A stretch of 64,000 nt of DNA from Leuctra nigra (taxonomy: Eukaryota; Arthropoda; Insecta; Plecoptera; Leuctridae): the NCBI GenBank assembly GCA_934045905.1, contig CAKOGZ010000157.1, forward strand, positions 1 to 64,000, in the 5' to 3' direction. Of this stretch, positions 22,314-36,229 are shown piece after piece; positions within the stretch are counted from its first letter, which is position 1, and every line of letters begins with the position of its first letter. Both the position numbers and the translations under genes were made by a program. The notes under the pieces are model-generated. The model was not told the DNA's origin. It saw only the letters and a list, made by a program, of their open reading frames with translations, and ran no database searches.

Positions 22314-25099
22314 AAGCCTCTCACCATCTACTATATAGGGTAACGTTGTCAACTCTCTTAGAGTAATAGATTCGTCACAAAGTAGGAAACAAATAAAAAA
22401 ATATCAATATGAGCTACTTCTAAAGTGGCACCCCCCTATTTTTATCGAATTTTCTTGAAGCCTACACAACGTTATGCCGAGAAATGAAATAAAACACTTT
22501 TCGAAAATAATAGGCTTAACATTAACATGTAAAAATAAATCTCCCCTCTGCCTCCTGGAGTCGCCCGACGTTGCCCGGTCAGATAATTTTATAATAAAGT
22601 TAGGTTAGGGTAGGTTAGCGAAGCGAGCGAAGCGAGCGAAGCGAGCGTAGCTGACCCTTAACAAGCTTTAACCTACAGTGACAAAAAATTGATGAAAACC
22701 TATCAGGATTGTGCCCTTCTGCTTCTGAAGGACATAAACTAAGAAATGCGGCGTATCGGAGCGTCTGACAGAAAAAAGTGTTTCTGCACTTTTTAAGCCT
22801 CTCTCCATCATCTATATGGTGTATCATTTTCAGCTCTCTAAGAGTTATAGATTCGTCACAAAGTAGGAAACAAACAAAACTTTTTCAATATGACCTACTT
22901 CTAAAGTGGCACCCCCTGTTTTTATCGAATTTTCTTGATGCCTACACAACGTTATGCCGAGAAATGTAATAAAACACTTTTCGAAAAAAAATAGGCTTAT
23001 AAATAAAATTATAAAAAAGAACCCCACTCTGCCCCCTTGGAGTCGCCCGACGCTGCCCTGTCAGATTATTATATAATAAAGTTAGGTTAATACAGGTTAG
23101 CGAAGCGAGCGTAGTTGACTCATCACAAGCTTTAACCTCCATTGACTAAAAAATGGATGAAAACCTAGGAAATGAGGAAAATCTAAGGAACATTGTAAAT
23201 TGTTACATTGTTACCTTTGTAGGCTAACCTACATTGTTGGTCAATATACATTGACAAAAAAATGGATGAAAACCTAGGAAATGATGAAAATCTAAGGAAC
23301 ATTGTTAATTGTGACATTGTTACCTTTGTAGGCTAACCTACATTGTTGGTCAATATACATTGACAAAAAAATGGATGAAAATCTATCGGGGGTGAACCCA
23401 TCAGCTTCTGAATAACATGAACAGTTAATTCCGGCGAATCGGAGAGTCTGACATAAAAAAGTGTTTCTGCACTTTTTAAGCCTCTCACCATCTACTATAT
23501 AGGGTAACGTTGTCAACTCTCTTAGAGTAATAGATTCGTCACAAAGTAGGAAACAAATAAAAAAATATCAATATGAGCTACTTCTAAAGTGGCACCCCCC
23601 TATTTTTATCGAATTTTCTTGAAGCCTACACAACGTTATGCCGAGAAATGAAATAAAACACTTTTCGAAAATAATAGGCTTAACATTAACATGTAAAAAA
23701 AAATCTCCCCTCTGCCTCCTGGAGTCGCCCGACGTTGCCCGGTCAGATAATTTTATAATAAAGTTAGGTTAGGGTAGGTTAGCGAAGCGAGCGAAGCGAG
23801 CGTAGCTGACCCTTAACAAGCTTTAACCTACAGTGACAAAAAATTGATGAAAACCTATCAGGATTGTGCCCTTCTGCTTCTGAAGGACATAAACTAAGAA
23901 ATGCGGCGTATCGGAGCGTCTGACAGAAAAAAGTGTTTCTGCACTTTTTAAGCCTCTCTCCATCATCTATATGGTGTATCATTTTCAGCTCTCTAAGAGT
24001 AATAGATTCGTCACAAAGTAGGAAGCAAACAAAACTTTTTCAATATGACCTACTTCTAAAGTGGCACCCCTCTGTTTTTATCGAATTTTCTTGATGCCTA
24101 CACAACGTTATGCCGAGAAATGTAATAAAACACTTTTCGAAAAAAAATAGGCTTATAAATAAAATTATAAAAAAGAACCCCACTCTGCCCCCTTGGAGTC
24201 GCCCGACGCTGCCCTGTCAGATTATTATATAATAAAGTTAGGTTAATACAGGTTAGCGAAGCGAGCGTAGCTGACTCATCACAAGCTTTAACCTCCATTG
24301 ACTAAAAAATGGATGAAAACCTAGGAAATGAGGAAAATCTAAGGAACATTGTTAATTGTTACATTGTTACCTTTGTAGGCTAACCTACATTGTTGGTCAA
24401 TATACATTGACAAAAAAATGGATGAAAATCTATCGGGGGTCGACCCATCAGCTTCTGAATAACATGAACAGTTAATTCCGGCGAATCGGAGAGTCTGACA
24501 TAAAAAAGTGTTTCTGCACTTTTTAAGCCTCTCACCATCTACTTTATAGGGTAACGTTGTCAACTCTCTTAGAGTAATAGATTCGTCACAAAGTAGGAAA
24601 CAAATAAAAAAATATCAATATGAGCTACTTCTAAAGTGGCACCCCCCTATTTTTATCGAATTTTCTTGAAGCCTACACAACGTTATGCCGAGAAATGAAA
24701 TAAAACGTTTTTCGAAAAAAAATAGGCTTATAAATATAATTATAAAAAAGAACCCCACTCTGCCCCCTTGGAGTCGCCCGACGCTGCCCTGTCAGATTAT
24801 TATATAATAAAGTTAGGTTAATACAGGTTAGCGAAGCGAGCGTAGCTGACTCATCACAAGCTTTAACCTCCATTGACTAAAAAATGGATGAAAACCTAGG
24901 AAATGAGGAAAATCTAAGGAACATTGTTAATTGTTACATTGTTACCTTTGTAGGCTAACCTACATTGTTGGTCAATATACATTGACAAAAAAATGGATGA
25001 AAATCTATCGGGGGTCGACCCATCAGCTTCTGAATAACATGAACAGTTAATTCTGGCGAATCGGAGAGTCTGACATAAAAAAGTGTTTCTACACTTTTT
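22314..25099. repeat. Block 8: alpha3-beta'-alpha2-betaH-gamma pentamer
   Basis: Units 41-45 start at 22314, 22795, 23478, 23950 and 24525. The beta-prime carries the same C5 run and TTAT mark as blocks 6-7. Here the second beta is H form with CACCCCTCTG, unlike the usual Q form after beta-prime-alpha. Confidence 0.93.
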
Positions 25100-28000
25100 A
25101 AGCCTCTCACCATCTACTATATAGGGTAACGTTGTCAACTCTCTTAGAGTAATAGATTCGTCACAAAGTAGGAAACAAATAAAAAAATATCAATATGAGC
25201 TACTTCTAAAGTGGCACCCCCCTATTTTTATCGAATTTTCTTGAAGCCTACACAACGTTATGCCGAGAAATGAAATAAAACACTTTTCGAAAATAATAGG
25301 CTTAACATTAACATGTAAAAATAAATCTCCCCTCTGCCTCCTGGAGTCGCCCGACGTTGCCCGGTCAGATAATTTTATAATAAAGTTAGGTTAGGGTAGG
25401 TTAGCGAAGCGAGCGAAGCGAGCGAAGCGAGCGTAGCTGACCCTTAACAAGCTTTAACCTACAGTGACAAAAAATTGATGAAAACCTATCAGGATTGTGC
25501 TCTTCTGCTTCTGAAGGACATAAACTAAGAAATGCGGCGTATCGGAGCGTCTGACAGAAAAAAGTGTTTCTGCACTTTTTAAGCCTCTCTCCATCATCTA
25601 TATGGTGTATCATTTTCAGCTCTCTAAGAGTAATAGATTCGTCACAAAGTAGGAAACAAACAAAACTTTTTCAATATGACCTACTTCTAAAGTGGCACCC
25701 CTCTGTTTTTATCGAATTTTCTTGATGCCTACACAACGTTATGCCGAGAAATGTAATAAAACACTTTTCGAAAAAAAATAGGCTTATAAATAAAATTATA
25801 AAAAAGAACCCCACTCTGCCCCCTTGGAGTCGCCCGACGCTGCCCTGTCAGATTATTATATAATAAAGTTAGGTTAATACAGGTTAGCGAAGCGAGCGTA
25901 GCTGACTCATCACAAGCTTTAACCTCCATTGACTAAAAAATGGATGAAAACCTAGGAAATGAGGAAAATCTAAGGAACATTGTTAATTGTTACATTGTTA
26001 CCTTTGTAGGCTAACCTACATTGTTGGTCAATATACATTGACAAAAAAATGGATGAAAATCTATCGGGGGTCGACCCATCAGCTTCTGAATAACATGAAC
26101 AGTTAATTCCGGCGAATCGGAGAGTCTGACATAAAAAAGTGTTTCTGCACTTTTTAAGCCTCTCACCATCTACTTTATAGGGTAACGTTGTCAACTCTCT
26201 TAGAGTAATAGATTCGTCACAAAGTAGGAAACAAATAAAAAAATATCAATATGAGCTACTTCTAAAGTGGCACCCCCCTATTTTTATCGAATTTTCTTGA
26301 AGCCTACACAACGTTATGCTTAGAAATGAAATAAAACGTTTTTCGAAAAAAAATAGGCTTATAAATATAATTATAAAAAAGAACCCCACTCTGCCCCCTT
26401 GGAGTCGCCCGACGCTGCCCTGTCAGATTATTATATAATAAAGTTAGGTTAATACAGGTTAGCGAAGCGAGCGTAGCTGACTCATCACAAGCTTTAACCT
26501 CCATTGACTAAAAAATGGATGAAAACCTAGGAAATGAGGAAAATCTAAGGAACATTGTTAATTGTTACATTGTTACCTTTGTAGGCTAACCTACATTGTT
26601 GGTCAATATACATTGACAAAAAAATGGATGAAAATCTATCGGGGGTCGACCCATCAGCTTCTGAATAACATGAACAGTTAATTCTGGCGAATCGGAGAGT
26701 CTGACATAAAAAAGTGTTTCTACACTTTTTAAGCCTCTCACCATCTACTATATAGGGTAACGTTGTCAACTCTCTTAGAGTAATAGATTCGTCACAAAGT
26801 AGGAAACAAATAAAAAAATATCAATATGAGCTACTTCTAAAGTGGCACCCCCCTATTTTTATCGAATTTTCTTGAAGCCTACACAACGTTATGCCGATAA
26901 ATGAAATAAAACACTTTTCGAAAATAATAGGCTTAACATTAACATGTAAAAAAAAATCTCCCCTCTGCCTCCTGGAGTCGCCCGACGTTGCCCGGTCAGA
27001 TAATTTTATAATAAAGTTAGGTTAGGGTAGGTTAGCGAAGCGAGCGAAGCGAGCGTAGCTGACCCTTAACAAGCTTTAACCTACAGTGACAAAAAATTGA
27101 TGAAAACCTATCAGGATTGTGCCCTTCTGCTTCTGAAGGACATAAACTAAGAAATGCGGCGTATCGGAGCGTCTGACAGAAAAAAGTGTTTCTGCACTTT
27201 TTAAGCCTCTCTCCATCATCTATATGGTGTATCATTTTCAGCTCTCTAAGAGTAATAGATTCGTCACAAAGTAGGAAACAAACAAAACTTTTTCAATATG
27301 ACCTACTTCTAAAGTGGCACCCCCCTGTTTTTATCGAATTTTCTTGATGCCTACACAACGTTATGCCGAGAAATGTAATAAAACACTTTTCGAAAAAAAA
27401 TAGGCTTATAAATAAAATTATAAAAAAGAACCCCACTCTGCCCCCTTGGAGTCGCCCGACGCTGCCCTGTCAGATTATTATATAATAAAGTTAGGTTAAT
27501 ACAGGTTAGCGAAGCGAGCGTAGTTGACTCATCACAAGCTTTAACCTCCATTGACTAAAAAATGGATGAAAACCTAGGAAATGAGGAAAATCTAAGGAAC
27601 ATTGTAAATTGTTACATTGTTACCTTTGTAGGCTAACCTACATTGTTGGTCAATATACATTGACAAAAAAATGGATGAAAACCTAGGAAATGATTAAAAT
27701 CTAAGGAACATTGTTAATTGTGACATTGTATCCTTTGTAGGCTAACCTACATTGTTGGTCAATATACATTGACAAAAAAATGGATGAAAATCTATCGGGG
27801 GTGAACCCATCAGCTTCTGAATAACATGAACAGTTAATTCCGGCGAATCGGAGAGTCTGACATAAAAAAGTGTTTCTGCACTTTTTAAGCCTCTCACCAT
27901 CTACTATATAGGGTAACGTTGTCAACTCTCTTAGAGTAATAGATTCGTCACAAAGTAGGAAACAAATAAAAAAATATCAATATGAGCTACTTCTAAAGTG

Positions 28001-29050
28001 GCACCCCCCTATTTTTATCGAATTTTCTTGAAGCCTACACAACGTTATGCCGAGAAATGAAATAAAACACTTTTCGAAAATAATAGGCTTAACATTAACA
28101 TGTAAAAATAAATCTCCCCTCTGCCTCCTGGAGTCGCCCGACGTTGCCCGGTCAGATAATTTTATAATAAAGTTAGGTTAGTGTAGGTTAGCGAAGCGAG
28201 CGAAGCGAGCGAAGCGAGCGTAGCTGACCCTTAACAAGCTTTAACCTACAGTGACAAAAAATTGATGAAAACCTATCAGGATTGTGCCCTTCTGCTTCTG
28301 AAGGACATAAACTAAGAAATGCGGCGTATCGGAGCGTCTGACAGAAAAAAGTGTTTCTGCACTTTTTAAGCCTCTCTCCATCATCTATATGGTGTATCAT
28401 TTTCAGCTCTCTAAGAGTAATAGATTCGTCACAAAGTAGGAAACAAACAAAACTTTTTCAATATGACCTACTTCTAAAGTGGCACCCCCTGTTTTTATCG
28501 AATTTTCTTGATGCCTACACAACGTTATGCCGAGAAATGTAATAAAACACTTTTCGAAAAAAAATAGGCTTATAAATAAAATTATAAAAAAGAACCCCAC
28601 TCTGCCCCCTTGGAGTCGCCCGACGCTGCCCTGTCAGATTATTATATAATAAAGTTAGGTTAATACAGGTTAGCGAAGCGAGCGTAGTTGACTCATCACA
28701 AGCTTTAACCTCCATTGACTAAAAAATGGATGAAAACCTAGGAAATGAGGAAAATCTAAGGAACATTGTAAATTGTTACATTGTTACCTTTGTAGGCTAA
28801 CCTACATTGTTGGTCAATATACATTGACAAAAAAATGGATGAAAACCTAGGAAATGATGAAAATCTAAGGAACATTGTTAATTGTGACATTGTTACCTTT
28901 GTAGGCTAACCTACATTGTTGGTCAATATACATTGACAAAAAAATGGATGAAAATCTATCGGGGGTGAACCCATCAGCTTCTGAATAACATGAACAGTTA
29001 ATTCCGGCGAATCGGAGAGTCTGACATAAAAAAGTGTTTCTGCACTTTTT
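25100..29050. repeat. Block 9: alpha3-betaH-gamma-alpha2-beta'-alpha3-beta', copy A of 3951-bp duplication
   Basis: Units 46-52 start at 25100, 25581, 26156, 26731, 27203, 27887 and 28368. Private marks shared with block 10 are GATAAATG (26898), GATTAAAATC (27695) and ACATTGTATCC. The alpha at 25100 alone has GTGCTCTTC. Confidence 0.94.
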
Positions 29051-32000
29051 AAGCCTCTCACCATCTACTATATAGGGTAACGTTGTCAACTCTCTTAGAG
29101 TAATAGATTCGTCACAAAGTAGGAAACAAATAAAAAAATATCAATATGAGCTACTTCTAAAGTGGCACCCCCCTATTTTTATCGAATTTTCTTGAAGCCT
29201 ACACAACGTTATGCCGAGAAATGAAATAAAACACTTTTCGAAAATAATAGGCTTAACATTAACATGTAAAAAAAAATCTCCCCTCTGCCTCCTGGAGTCG
29301 CCCGACGTTGCCCGGTCAGATAATTTTATAATAAAGTTAGGTTAGGGTAGGTTAGCGAAGCGAGCGAAGCGAGCGAAGCGAGCGTAGCTGACCCTTAACA
29401 AGCTTTAACCTACAGTGACAAAAAATTGATGAAAACCTATCAGGATTGTGCCCTTCTGCTTCTGAAGGACATAAACTAAGAAATGCGGCGTATCGGAGCG
29501 TCTGACAGAAAAAAGTGTTTCTGCACTTTTTAAGCCTCTCTCCATCATCTATATGGTGTATCATTTTCAGCTCTCTAAGAGTAATAGATTCGTCACAAAG
29601 TAGGAAACAAACAAAACTTTTTCAATATGACCTACTTCTAAAGTGGCACCCCTCTGTTTTTATCGAATTTTCTTGATGCCTACACAACGTTATGCCGAGA
29701 AATGTAATAAAACACTTTTCGAAAAAAAATAGGCTTATAAATAAAATTATAAAAAAGAACCCCACTCTGCCCCCTTGGAGTCGCCCGACGCTGCCCTGTC
29801 AGATTATTATATAATAAAGTTAGGTTAATACAGGTTAGCGAAGCGAGCGTAGCTGACTCATCACAAGCTTTAACCTCCATTGACTAAAAAATGGATGAAA
29901 ACCTAGGAAATGAGGAAAATCTAAGGAACATTGTTAATTGTTACATTGTTACCTTTGTAGGCTAACCTACATTGTTGGTCAATATACATTGACAAAAAAA
30001 TGGATGAAAATCTATCGGGGGTCGACCCATCAGCTTCTGAATAACATGAACAGTTAATTCCGGCGAATCGGAGAGTCTGACATAAAAAAGTGTTTCTGCA
30101 CTTTTTAAGCCTCTCACCATCTACTTTATAGGGTAACGTTGTCAACTCTCTTAGAGTAATAGATTCGTCACAAAGTAGGAAACAAATAAAAAAATATCAA
30201 TATGAGCTACTTCTAAAGTGGCACCCCCCTATTTTTATCGAATTTTCTTGAAGCCTACACAACGTTATGCCGAGAAATGAAATAAAACGTTTTTCGAAAA
30301 AAAATAGGCTTATAAATATAATTATAAAAAAGAACCCCACTCTGCCCCCTTGGAGTCGCCCGACGCTGCCCTGTCAGATTATTATATAATAAAGTTAGGT
30401 TAATACAGGTTAGCGAAGCGAGCGTAGCTGACTCATCACAAGCTTTAACCTCCATTGACTAAAAAATGGATGAAAACCTAGGAAATGAGGAAAATCTAAG
30501 GAACATTGTTAATTGTTACATTGTTACCTTTGTAGGCTAACCTACATTGTTGGTCAATATACATTGACAAAAAAATGGATGAAAATCTATCGGGGGTCGA
30601 CCCATCAGCTTCTGAATAACATGAACAGTTAATTCTGGCGAATCGGAGAGTCTGACATAAAAAAGTGTTTCTACACTTTTTAAGCCTCTCACCATCTACT
30701 ATATAGGGTAACGTTGTCAACTCTCTTAGAGTAATAGATTCGTCACAAAGTAGGAAACAAATAAAAAAATATCAATATGAGCTACTTCTAAAGTGGCACC
30801 CCCCTATTTTTATCGAATTTTCTTGAAGCCTACACAACGTTATGCCGATAAATGAAATAAAACACTTTTCGAAAATAATAGGCTTAACATTAACATGTAA
30901 AAAAAAATCTCCCCTCTGCCTCCTGGAGTCGCCCGACGTTGCCCGGTCAGATAATTTTATAATAAAGTTAGGTTAGGGTAGGTTAGCGAAGCGAGCGAAG
31001 CGAGCGTAGCTGACCCTTAACAAGCTTTAACCTACAGTGACAAAAAATTGATGAAAACCTATCAGGATTGTGCCCTTCTGCTTCTGAAGGACATAAACTA
31101 AGAAATGCGGCGTATCGGAGCGTCTGACAGAAAAAAGTGTTTCTGCACTTTTTAAGCCTCTCTCCATCATCTATATGGTGTATCATTTTCAGCTCTCTAA
31201 GAGTAATAGATTCGTCACAAAGTAGGAAACAAACAAAACTTTTTCAATATGACCTACTTCTAAAGTGGCACCCCCCTGTTTTTATCGAATTTTCTTGATG
31301 CCTACACAACGTTATGCCGAGAAATGTAATAAAACACTTTTCGAAAAAAAATAGGCTTATAAATAAAATTATAAAAAAGAACCCCACTCTGCCCCCTTGG
31401 AGTCGCCCGACGCTGCCCTGTCAGATTATTATATAATAAAGTTAGGTTAATACAGGTTAGCGAAGCGAGCGTAGTTGACTCATCACAAGCTTTAACCTCC
31501 ATTGACTAAAAAATGGATGAAAACCTAGGAAATGAGGAAAATCTAAGGAACATTGTAAATTGTTACATTGTTACCTTTGTAGGCTAACCTACATTGTTGG
31601 TCAATATACATTGACAAAAAAATGGATGAAAACCTAGGAAATGATTAAAATCTAAGGAACATTGTTAATTGTGACATTGTATCCTTTGTAGGCTAACCTA
31701 CATTGTTGGTCAATATACATTGACAAAAAAATGGATGAAAATCTATCGGGGGTGAACCCATCAGCTTCTGAATAACATGAACAGTTAATTCCGGCGAATC
31801 GGAGAGTCTGACATAAAAAAGTGTTTCTGCACTTTTTAAGCCTCTCACCATCTACTATATAGGGTAACGTTGTCAACTCTCTTAGAGTAATAGATTCGTC
31901 ACAAAGTAGGAAACAAATAAAAAAATATCAATATGAGCTACTTCTAAAGTGGCACCCCCCCTATTTTTATCGAATTTTCTTGAAGCCTACACAACGTTAT

Positions 32001-32984
32001 GCCGAGAAATGAAATAAAACACTTTTCGAAAATAATAGGCTTAACATTAACATGTAAAAATAAATCTCCCCTCTGCCTCCTGGAGTCGCCCGACGTTGCC
32101 CGGTCAGATAATTTTATAATAAAGTTAGGTTAGGGTAGGTTAGCGAAGCGAGCGTAGCTGACCCTTAACAAGCTTTAACCTACAGTGACAAAAAATTGAT
32201 GAAAACCTATCAGGATTGTGCCCTTCTGCTTCTGAAGGACATAAACTAAGAAATGCGGCGTATCGGAGCGTCTGACAGAAAAAAGTGTTTCTGCACTTTT
32301 TAAGCCTCTCTCCATCATCTATATGGTGTATCATTTTCAGCTCTCTAAGAGTAATAGATTCGTCACAAAGTAGGAAACAAACAAAACTTTTTCAATATGA
32401 CCTACTTCTAAAGTGGCACCCCCTGTTTTTATCGAATTTTCTTGATGCCTACACAACGTTATGCCGAGAAATGTAATAAAACACTTTTCGAAAAAAAATA
32501 GGCTTATAAATAAAATTATAAAAAAGAACCCCACTCTGCCCCCTTGGAGTCGCCCGACGCTGCCCTGTCAGATTATTATATAATAAAGTTAGGTTAATAC
32601 AGGTTAGCGAAGCGAGCGTAGTTGACTCATCACAAGCTTTAACCTCCATTGACTAAAAAATGGATGAAAACCTAGGAAATGAGGAAAATCTAAGGAACAT
32701 TGTAAATTGTTACATTGTTACCTTTGTAGGCTAACCTACATTGTTGGTCAATATACATTGACAAAAAAATGGATGAAAACCTAGGAAATGATGAAAATCT
32801 AAGGAACATTGTTAATTGTGACATTGTTACCTTTGTAGGCTAACCTACATTGTTGGTCAATATACATTGACAAAAAAATGGATGAAAATCTATCGGGGGT
32901 GAACCCATCAGCTTCTGAATAACATGAACAGTTAATTCCGGCGAATCGGAGAGTCTGACATAAAAAAGTGTTTCTGCACTTTTT
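29051..32984. repeat. Block 10: copy B of the 3951-bp duplication
   Basis: Units 53-59 start at 29051, 29532, 30107, 30682, 31154, 31838 and 32302. The block repeats block 9 in order and marks (30849, 31646). It is 17 bp shorter because the third alpha has one nonamer instead of three and one extra C (C7 run near 31956-31962). Confidence 0.94.
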
Positions 32985-35900
32985 AAGCCTCTCACCATCT
33001 ACTATATAGGGTAACGTTGTCAACTCTCTTAGAGTAATAGATTCGTCACAAAGTAGGAAACAAATAAAAAAATATCAATATGAGCTACTTCTAAAGTGGC
33101 ACCCCCCTATTTTTATCGAATTTTCTTGAAGCCTACACAACGTTATGCCGAGAAATGAAATAAAACACTTTTCGAAAATAATAGGCTTAACATTAACATG
33201 TAAAAAAAAATCTCCCCTCTGCCTCCTGGAGTCGCCCGACGTTGCCCGGTCAGATAATTTTATAATAAAGTTAGGTTAGGGTAGGTTAGCGAAGCGAGCG
33301 AAGCGAGCGTAGCTGACCCTTAACAAGCTTTAACCTACAGTGACAAAAAATTGATGAAAACCTATCAGGATTGTGCCCTTCTGCTTCTGAAGGACATAAA
33401 CTAAGAAATGCGGCGTATCGGAGCGTCTGACAGAAAAAAGTGTTTCTGCACTTTTTAAGCCTCTCTCCATCATCTATTTGGTGTATCATTTTCAGCTCTC
33501 TAAGAGTAATAGATTCGTCACAAAGTAGGAAACAAACAAAACTTTTTCAATATGACCTACTTCTAAAGTGGCACCCCCCTGTTTTTATCGAATTTTCTTG
33601 ATGCCTACACAACGTTTTGCCGAGAAATGTAATAAAACACTTTTCGCAAAAAAATAGGCTTATAAATAAAATTATAAAAAAGAACCCCACTCTGCCCCCT
33701 TGGAATCGCCCGACGCTGCCCTGTCAGATTATTATATAATAAAGTTAGGTTAATACAGGTTAGCGAAGCGAGCGTAGCTGACTAATCACAAGCTTTAACC
33801 TCCATTGACTAAAAAATGGATGAAAACCTAGGAAATGAGGAAAATCTAAGGAACATTGTTAATTGTTACATTGTTACCTTTGTAGGCTAACCTACATTGT
33901 TGGTCAATATACATTGACAAAAAAATGGATGAAAATCTATCGGGGGTCGACCCATCAGCTTCTGAATAACATGAACAGTTAATTCCGGCGAATCGGAGAG
34001 TCTGACATAAAAAAGTGTTTCTTCACTTTTTAAGCCTCTCACCATCTACTTTATAGGGTAACGTTGTCAACTCTCTTAGAGTAATAGATTCGTCACAAAG
34101 TAGGAAACAAATAAAAAAAATATCAATATGAGCTACTTCTAAAGTGGCACCCCCCTATTTTTATCGAATTTTCTTGAAGCCTACACAACGTTATGCCGAG
34201 AAATGAAATAAAACGTTTTTCGAAAAAAAATAGGCTTATAAATATAATTATAAAAAAGAACCCCACTCTGCCCCCTTGGAGTCGCCCGACGCTGCCCTGT
34301 CAGATTATTATATAATAAAGTTAGGTTAATACAGGTTAGCGAAGCGAGCGTAGCTGACTCATCACAAGCTTTAACCTCCATTGACTAAAAAATGGATGAA
34401 AACCTAGGAAATGAGGAAAATCTAAGGAACATTGTTAATTGTTACATTGTTACCTTTGTAGGCTAACCTACATTGTTGGTCAATATACATTGACAAAAAA
34501 ATGGATGAAAATCTATCGGGGGTCGACCCATCAGCTTCTGAATAACATGAACAGTTAATTCTGGCGAATCGGAGAGTCTGACATAAAAAAGTGTTTCTAC
34601 ACTTTTTAAGCCTCTCACCATCTACTATATAGGGTAACGTTGTCAACTCTCTTAGAGTAATAGATTCGTCACAAAGTAGGAAACAAATAAAAAAATATCA
34701 ATATGAGCTACTTCTAAAGTGGCACCCCCCTATTTTTATCGAATTTTCTTGAAGCCTACACAACGTTATGCCGATAAATGAAATAAAACACTTTTCGAAA
34801 ATAATAGGCTTAACATTAACATGTAAAAAAAAATCTCCCCTCTGCCTCCTGGAGTCGCCCGACGTTGCCCGGTCAGATAATTTTATAATAAAGTTAGGTT
34901 AGGGTAGGTTAGCGAAGCGAGCGAAGCGAGCGTAGCTGACCCTTAACAAGCTTTAACCTACAGTGACAAAAAATTGATGAAAACCTATCAGGATTGTGCC
35001 CTTCTGCTTCTGAAGGACATAAACTAAGAAATGCGGCGTATCGGAGCGTCTGACAGAAAAAAGTGTTTCTGCACTTTTTAAGCCTCTCTCCATCATCTAT
35101 TTGGTGTATCATTTTCAGCTCTCTAAGAGTAATAGATTCGTCACAAAGTAGGAAACAAACAAAACTTTTTCAATATGACCTACTTCTAAAGTGGCACCCC
35201 CCTGTTTTTATCGAATTTTCTTGATGCCTACACAACGTTTTGCCGAGAAATGTAATAAAACACTTTTCGCAAAAAAATAGGCTTATAAATAAAATTATAA
35301 AAAAGAACCCCACTCTGCCCCCTTGGAATCGCCCGACGCTGCCCTGTCAGATTATTATATAATAAAGTTAGGTTAATACAGGTTAGCGAAGCGAGCGTAG
35401 CTGACTAATCACAAGCTTTAACCTCCATTGACTAAAAAATGGATGAAAACCTAGGAAATGAGGAAAATCTAAGGAACATTGTTAATTGTTACATTGTTAC
35501 CTTTGTAGGCTAACCTACATTGTTGGTCAATATACATTGACAAAAAAATGGATGAAAATCTATCGGGGGTCGACCCATCAGCTTCTGAATAACATGAACA
35601 GTTAATTCCGGCGAATCGGAGAGTCTGACATAAAAAAGTGTTTCTGCACTTTTTAAGCCTCTCACCATCTACTTTATAGGGTAACGTTGTCAACTCTCTT
35701 AGAGTAATAGATTCGTCACAAAGTAGGAAACAAATAAAAAAATATCAATATGAGCTACTTCTAAAGTGGCACCCCCCTATTTTTATCGAATTTTCTTGAA
35801 GCCTACACAACGTTATGCCGAGAAATGAAATAAAACGTTTTTCGAAAAAAAATAGGCTTATAAATATAATTATAAAAAAGAACCCCACTCTGCCCCCTTG

Positions 35901-36229
35901 GAGTCGCCCGACGCTGCCCTGTCAGATTATTATATAATAAAGTTAGGTTAATACAGGTTAGCGAAGCGAGCGTAGCTGACTCATCACAAGCTTTAACCTC
36001 CATTGACTAAAAAATGGATGAAAACCTAGGAAATGAGGAAAATCTAAGGAACATTGTTAATTGTTACATTGTTACCTTTGTAGGCTAACCTACATTGTTG
36101 GTCAATATACATTGACAAAAAAATGGATGAAAATCTATCGGGGGTCGACCCATCAGCTTCTGAATAACATGAACAGTTAATTCTGGCGAATCGGAGAGTC
36201 TGACATAAAAAAGTGTTTCTACACTTTTT
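32985..36229. repeat. Block 11: two alpha2-betaQ-gamma trimers
   Basis: Units 60-65 start at 32985, 33457, 34032, 34608, 35080 and 35655. The trimers repeat at about 1622 bp and share GGAATCGCC and GACTAATC in beta. The first beta has TTCTTCAC near 34020, which breaks the minus-strand frame. The alpha at 34608 has the GATAAATG mark of blocks 9-10. Confidence 0.93.
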
